Source: Myotis daubentonii (taxonomy: Eukaryota; Chordata; Mammalia; Chiroptera; Vespertilionidae). From it: a DNA stretch of 64,000 bases. This document shows positions 60,312 through 64,000 of this stretch, in pieces. Position numbers and translations under genes: made by a program. Under the pieces are notes generated by a model. The model was not told the origin of the DNA. It saw only the letters and a program-made list of their open reading frames with translations, and made no database searches. Where the stretch lies: NCBI RefSeq assembly GCF_963259705.1, contig NC_081844.1, forward strand, positions 27,606,294 through 27,670,293, read 5' to 3'. How positions within the stretch are numbered: position 1 is the first letter of the stretch; every line of letters begins with the position of its first letter.

Positions 60312-60725
60312 GTTTTCTGTGGCTGCGTAACAAAAAGCCCCAGAGTCTAGTGGCTTAGAACAATACCCGTGTATTATCCTTCAGGGTTTGTGTGGGTCAT
60401 GAGGGTGCAGGCAGATATTGGCCGGGGCTACCATCATCTGAAGGCTTGACTGAGGCTGGAGGAGCACTTCTCACGTGGCTCACTCACCTGGCGGAGAAAT
60501 TGGTTCCTCTTTCTGTGGACCTCCCTGTAGTGCTGTTGGAGCATCCTTACAACGTGGTGAGAATGGCTTCCTCCACGAGAACAAGCTTGTGGTGTGATGG
60601 CTTCTATGGCCTAGTCTCAGAAGTCACATGCCTTTACTTGTACCGTATTCTCTTGGCCACACAGACCGGCCTTGATTCTGTGGGAGACGACTCCGCAAGG
60701 GCATGAATCCTGAGAGGCAAGAGAT
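60312..60725 (+). repeat. Ancient LTR-like remnant (MaLR type suspected)
   Basis: TGGCTGCGTAACAAAAAGCC, ATCTGAAGGCTTGACTGAGG, GGCCTAGTCTCAGAAGTCAC. Non-coding; assignment from memory. Confidence 0.5.
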
Positions 60726-61715
60726 GTTGGGGGCCCCATTAGAGGCTGGCTACAACAGGTCTTAGGCAAGAAGGGGCTGGAAGTATCCAGGATGTAGCTC
60801 AGCTGGGGTGAGCAAAGGAGTGAGTGGCAGGGCTAGGTTTGCAGGGGTTGGGGTTACCCTAAGTGCACTGAGAAGCCATCTAGGAGTGTGGGATGGGCTA
60901 GGGAGCAGATGGCAGGATCAGATTGGGATTCTGAAAAGATCCCTCCCACGGCCATGTGGAGAAGAGGTGGGGGAGGGCTGAATGGCAGCCCGGGAAGGAT
61001 GCTGGGCCAGTGCTCAGGAGAGAGGGGAAGGTGGCCTGGGCCAGGGAAGCTCGGCTAACTGACTCAAGGACTGTTTGAAAAACAACCCACCTAGCTTGGC
61101 AGCAATCCTTGAGGCTGCCGGGCTTTGCTCCAGGCGAGAGACCTTGATGGCTGTGACTAATTCCCCAGCATGTGGGCATGACTCAGCGCTGACCTTGGCT
61201 CGAGAGTGTGACAACCCCCTCACCAGCCCTAGCACTGATGCTGGCCTCTTCTTCCTTGTAACTGGTGCTGGGAGCAGGGAGCTTGGGCCTGACAAGCCTT
61301 TTCTCGTGAGGGGTTTGTGAACACGACCAAGAGGCGGAGGTGGAGTGAATGCCCACAAGAGCTGAACCTGGTTTCTTCTGGAAGTTCCAGTCCTGCTAAA
61401 GGGAGGAGCCCATTTCTAGGTGGGGGAGGGGGTGTCTGGGGGCCCAACCAGTCACTGTGGAGATGCCTGAAGCCATGAGCATCCTTTCTCCATTGATTTA
61501 GCTGATATATTCTTAGCTAAAAACTCTGGAATGAAGCAGGTGATTCATGGATTAGAGACAAACCTGAGCTGACTTGGGCCTCAGCGTCCCTGTTTGTAAG
61601 AGGGAAATTACATTGTTCTGGGGAAGAAAACGGCTTTATACCTGCCAACATTTGCATCAGGTACCTCCCATGTCCTGTATATTAATTCAGCTGCTATTTA
61701 GATTCCGATGGATGA
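60726..61715 (+). other. Intergenic sequence, nothing recognised
   Basis: Unique-looking, without SINEs. No coding signature found. Confidence 0.4.
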
Positions 61716-61719
61716 GTCC

Positions 61720-61985
61720 TTGGAGCATCGGCTGTGAAGGAGGCAGACCATCTGGAGCTCATAACCTTTGCAGGGATTGGCCCACCACCTGTTTTGGTCA
61801 ATACAGCCCAGGAAGGATGCCGGACTTTTACTGGAACAGCCATACCGCTTCACTGATGTATTGTCTATGGCTGTTTTCATGCTATCATGGCAGGAGTGGG
61901 TGGCTGCAACAGAGAGAGGGGACCCACAAACCCTGAAACATTTACTATCTGATCCTTTATAGAAAAACCTGCTGATCCCTGCTCT
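61720..61985 (-). repeat. Old hAT-Charlie-like remnant
   Basis: TTTTACTGGAACAGCCATAC, GTATTGTCTATGGCTGTTTT and ACATTTACTATCTGATCC. Confidence 0.6.
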
Positions 61986-62174
61986 GTTCGAATGGAGCCG
62001 ACGGACTACAATAGACGAAAAGAGAATCTCTGACAATAGATGCTACGAAGGAACTGGGTAATAGGATAGAGTGACTAGCGGTGGTGAGGGTTGCTTCCAG
62101 GTGGGCAGGGAAAAGCCTTTGGGTAGCAGCAAACTTTGAGTTGTGTGACTCTCCCAGAAGAGTAGCCTGGGTGC

Positions 62175-62375
62175 CCTGGCCAGTGTGGCTCCGTTGGTTG
62201 GAGCATCATCCCCAAACACACCAAAAGGTGGCGAGTTCAATTCCCAGTCAGGGCACATACCCAGGTTGCAGATTTGATCCCTGGTCAGGACGCGTAGGGG
62301 AGGCAGTGGATTGATATTTCTCTCTCATACTGATGTCTGTGTGTCTCTCTCAAATCAATAAAGAAATATATATAT
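62175..62375 (+). mobile_element. Diverged tRNA-SINE
   Basis: Head TGCCCTGGCCAGTGTGGCTC and a (TA)n tail at 62367-62381. Confidence 0.78.
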
Positions 62376-62639
62376 ATATATCCTCAGGAGAGGATTTAAA
62401 AAAAAAGTGGCCTGGACAGAAGTGACGGCAAAGGCAAAGGCCCTGGGGCACAGAAGAGCCTGAGAGACTAAAAGTGGGTCAAAGCTGGAGCTCAGTGAGG
62501 AAGGAGACGCCTTCAGGCAGGACTCTGTAAATGGAGTAAAATACTTAGATTTTGGTTCAAGGGCTAAGTTTTAGGTCTAGGGCTATGAGAGCTTTGGTGG
62601 GGAAGAGGAAAACGGCATGTTCCAAAAAAATGTGTGTTT

Positions 62640-62862
62640 TTTTTTTTTAAATATATTTTATTGATTTTTTTACAGAGAGGAAGGGAGAGAGATAGAGAGC
62701 TAGAAACATCGATGAGAGAGAAACATCCATCAGCTGCCTCCTGCACACCCCCTACTGGGGATGTGCCCGTAACCCAGGTACATGCCCTTGACCGGAATCG
62801 AACCTGGGACCTTTCAGTCCGCAGGCCGACGCTCTATCCACTGAGCCAAACCGGTTTCGGCC
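62640..62862 (-). mobile_element. Ves SINE
   Basis: CCAAAAAAATGT lies on both sides (near 62622 and 62861). Young-type head CCAAACCGGTTTCGGCC. Confidence 0.92.
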
Positions 62863-63099
62863 AAAAAAATGTTTTAAAGCTCTTTGGATCCAGGGTTCCG
62901 GGGGATCAGAGAGAAGGCTGCTAGAATCGTCCGGGTGAGTGACGACAGCAGTCCTGGCTGAGGTGGTGGCAGGGGAATAAGCAGAAAGACCTGGGCTAAA
63001 TTCCAGAGGAAGAACTAAAAGATATTCCCCATGTCTTGCATGTGAGGGAGGAGACCAGTTAGAGATGGCGTCTGGCTTTTGCCCCTGAGCCACGTGAGA

Positions 63100-63720
63100 G
63101 CAGGTCCGGTTGGGCTGGAAGCCAGCTTTGGCACCAGCTTGTCCGGGCTCTTGAGCAAGTCTTTATGTCCCCGAGCCTTTGCCCTTCTGTAAAATGGGTC
63201 AATTATCTGCTGCAAAAGGATTACAAAGGTAACTCACCTGAGGGGAGCCTCCAATAAATGCAGCGCTCTCCTGTGAGCTGAGGCCCCGGCCAGCAGCTGG
63301 TCTGCTTATGTGTCTCCGCTTCCCTCGCCTCCCTTCTGGTCCTGTGAGCACCCCTTCTCCTAAGGTGGGCTAGGGGCCCCATGCAGGCTTCTGACAGGTC
63401 TATGGGACTTGAGCCTCACTCTGGTCAGATTGTCTTCTATCTGCTACCCCCTTTCTGTCCCTCTCCTCAGTCCAATTCCCCCAGTGCGTCCCTTTGGCAT
63501 CCCGGGGCCTGACAGCAGGCTGTTTAGCATGCAGGCTTTGGAGCCAAAGACACCTGAGTTCATGGTCCCTGAGTTTATGATCTTGGGTAAGCAGCGTCTG
63601 AGCCAGGCTCCTTTGTAATAACTGTCGTTGGCCACGGGAAATGGGGTCCTGACATCTCCCTTAATGCTTGCTTAAGAATTAGATAACTTCTCTAAAGAGC
63701 CGGGTACAGTAAGTACATAC
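63100..63720 (+). repeat. Two MIR SINE remnants in otherwise unique sequence
   Basis: The first is about 63115-63230 (CTTTATGTCCCCGAGCCTTTG, TGTAAAATGGGTCAATTAT). The second is about 63525-63720 (GCAGGCTTTGGAGCCAAAGA). No gene seen to the right edge. Confidence 0.6.
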
Positions 63721-64000
63721 GCATTGATTAAATATTAAATTAATGGTTATTAACTTTAGTTCTAATGTTTCCATTCTCCTGGATCTTGCCATGTGTGGGT
63801 AACTCATAGCAACCAGAGGGCCTAGGGTCCACTTCTGGCCAGGCTCCCCCCCTTCCTACCAGCTGTTGTGGAAACTAGGTGTATGTTTGTGTTTATGAAC
63901 ACATTTGCTTACACATTTTGTAATATAAAAATGTAAAACTATATCATTATTTTTAACTCTGTTCTGGTACTTCTGTTGTTGTGATGGCAGATAAAGTACT

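Overview
The window is mammalian nuclear DNA from a vespertilionid-type bat. Two lines of evidence point there. The four genes are intron-bearing orthologues in the order of human 19p13.2. The sequence is also saturated with Ves-type tRNA-derived SINEs (box A/B head followed by a CT-rich tail ending in AATAAA-like sequence), two HeliBat-type Helitrons, and young non-autonomous hAT and TA-flanked DNA transposons, a combination established for vesper bats. The species cannot be named from the sequence alone.

Layout, left to right: ICAM4 (minus strand, its 3' end cut by the window edge, 1-1026); ICAM1 (minus, seven coding exons between 12779 and 2661, 532 codons, 3' UTR to about 1425); a repeat-rich spacer (13-22.4 kb); MRPL4 (minus, nine coding exons between 29782 and 23231, 294 codons); a second repeat-rich spacer (30-42.6 kb); a CpG island holding the promoter and non-coding first exon of S1PR2 (about 42.6-43.9 kb), with a minus-strand hairpin matching human MIR4322 just inside intron 1; the single S1PR2 coding exon (48521-49579, plus strand, 352 codons) and its 3' UTR to about 50.92 kb; then about 13 kb with no recognisable gene, made of SINEs, L1, L2, MIR and DNA-transposon remnants. 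This is human order in inverted orientation, so DNMT1 would be expected to the right of the window.

ICAM4 and ICAM1 are tandem immunoglobulin-superfamily integrin ligands. The ICAM1 polyadenylation signal lies only about 415 bp upstream of the ICAM4 start codon. MRPL4 (mitochondrial ribosomal protein uL4m) and S1PR2 (sphingosine-1-phosphate receptor) are transcribed divergently about 13 kb apart, and each has a perfect CRE palindrome in its CpG-rich promoter. I rebuilt all exon boundaries by reading splice sites and checking phase. Every ICAM intron is phase 1. MRPL4 intron 5 has a GC donor.

Points most worth following up: the conserved MIR4322-like hairpin antisense to S1PR2; CTCF-core-like motifs carried inside both Helitrons; three N-glycosylation sequons in the integrin-binding domain 1 of bat ICAM1; two short uORFs ahead of S1PR2; repeated re-use of single target sites by SINEs (four copies of AAGAGTCAG near 9 kb, four AACATGTTT-type copies near 39 kb); and a hAT element inserted exactly in the target duplication of another hAT.
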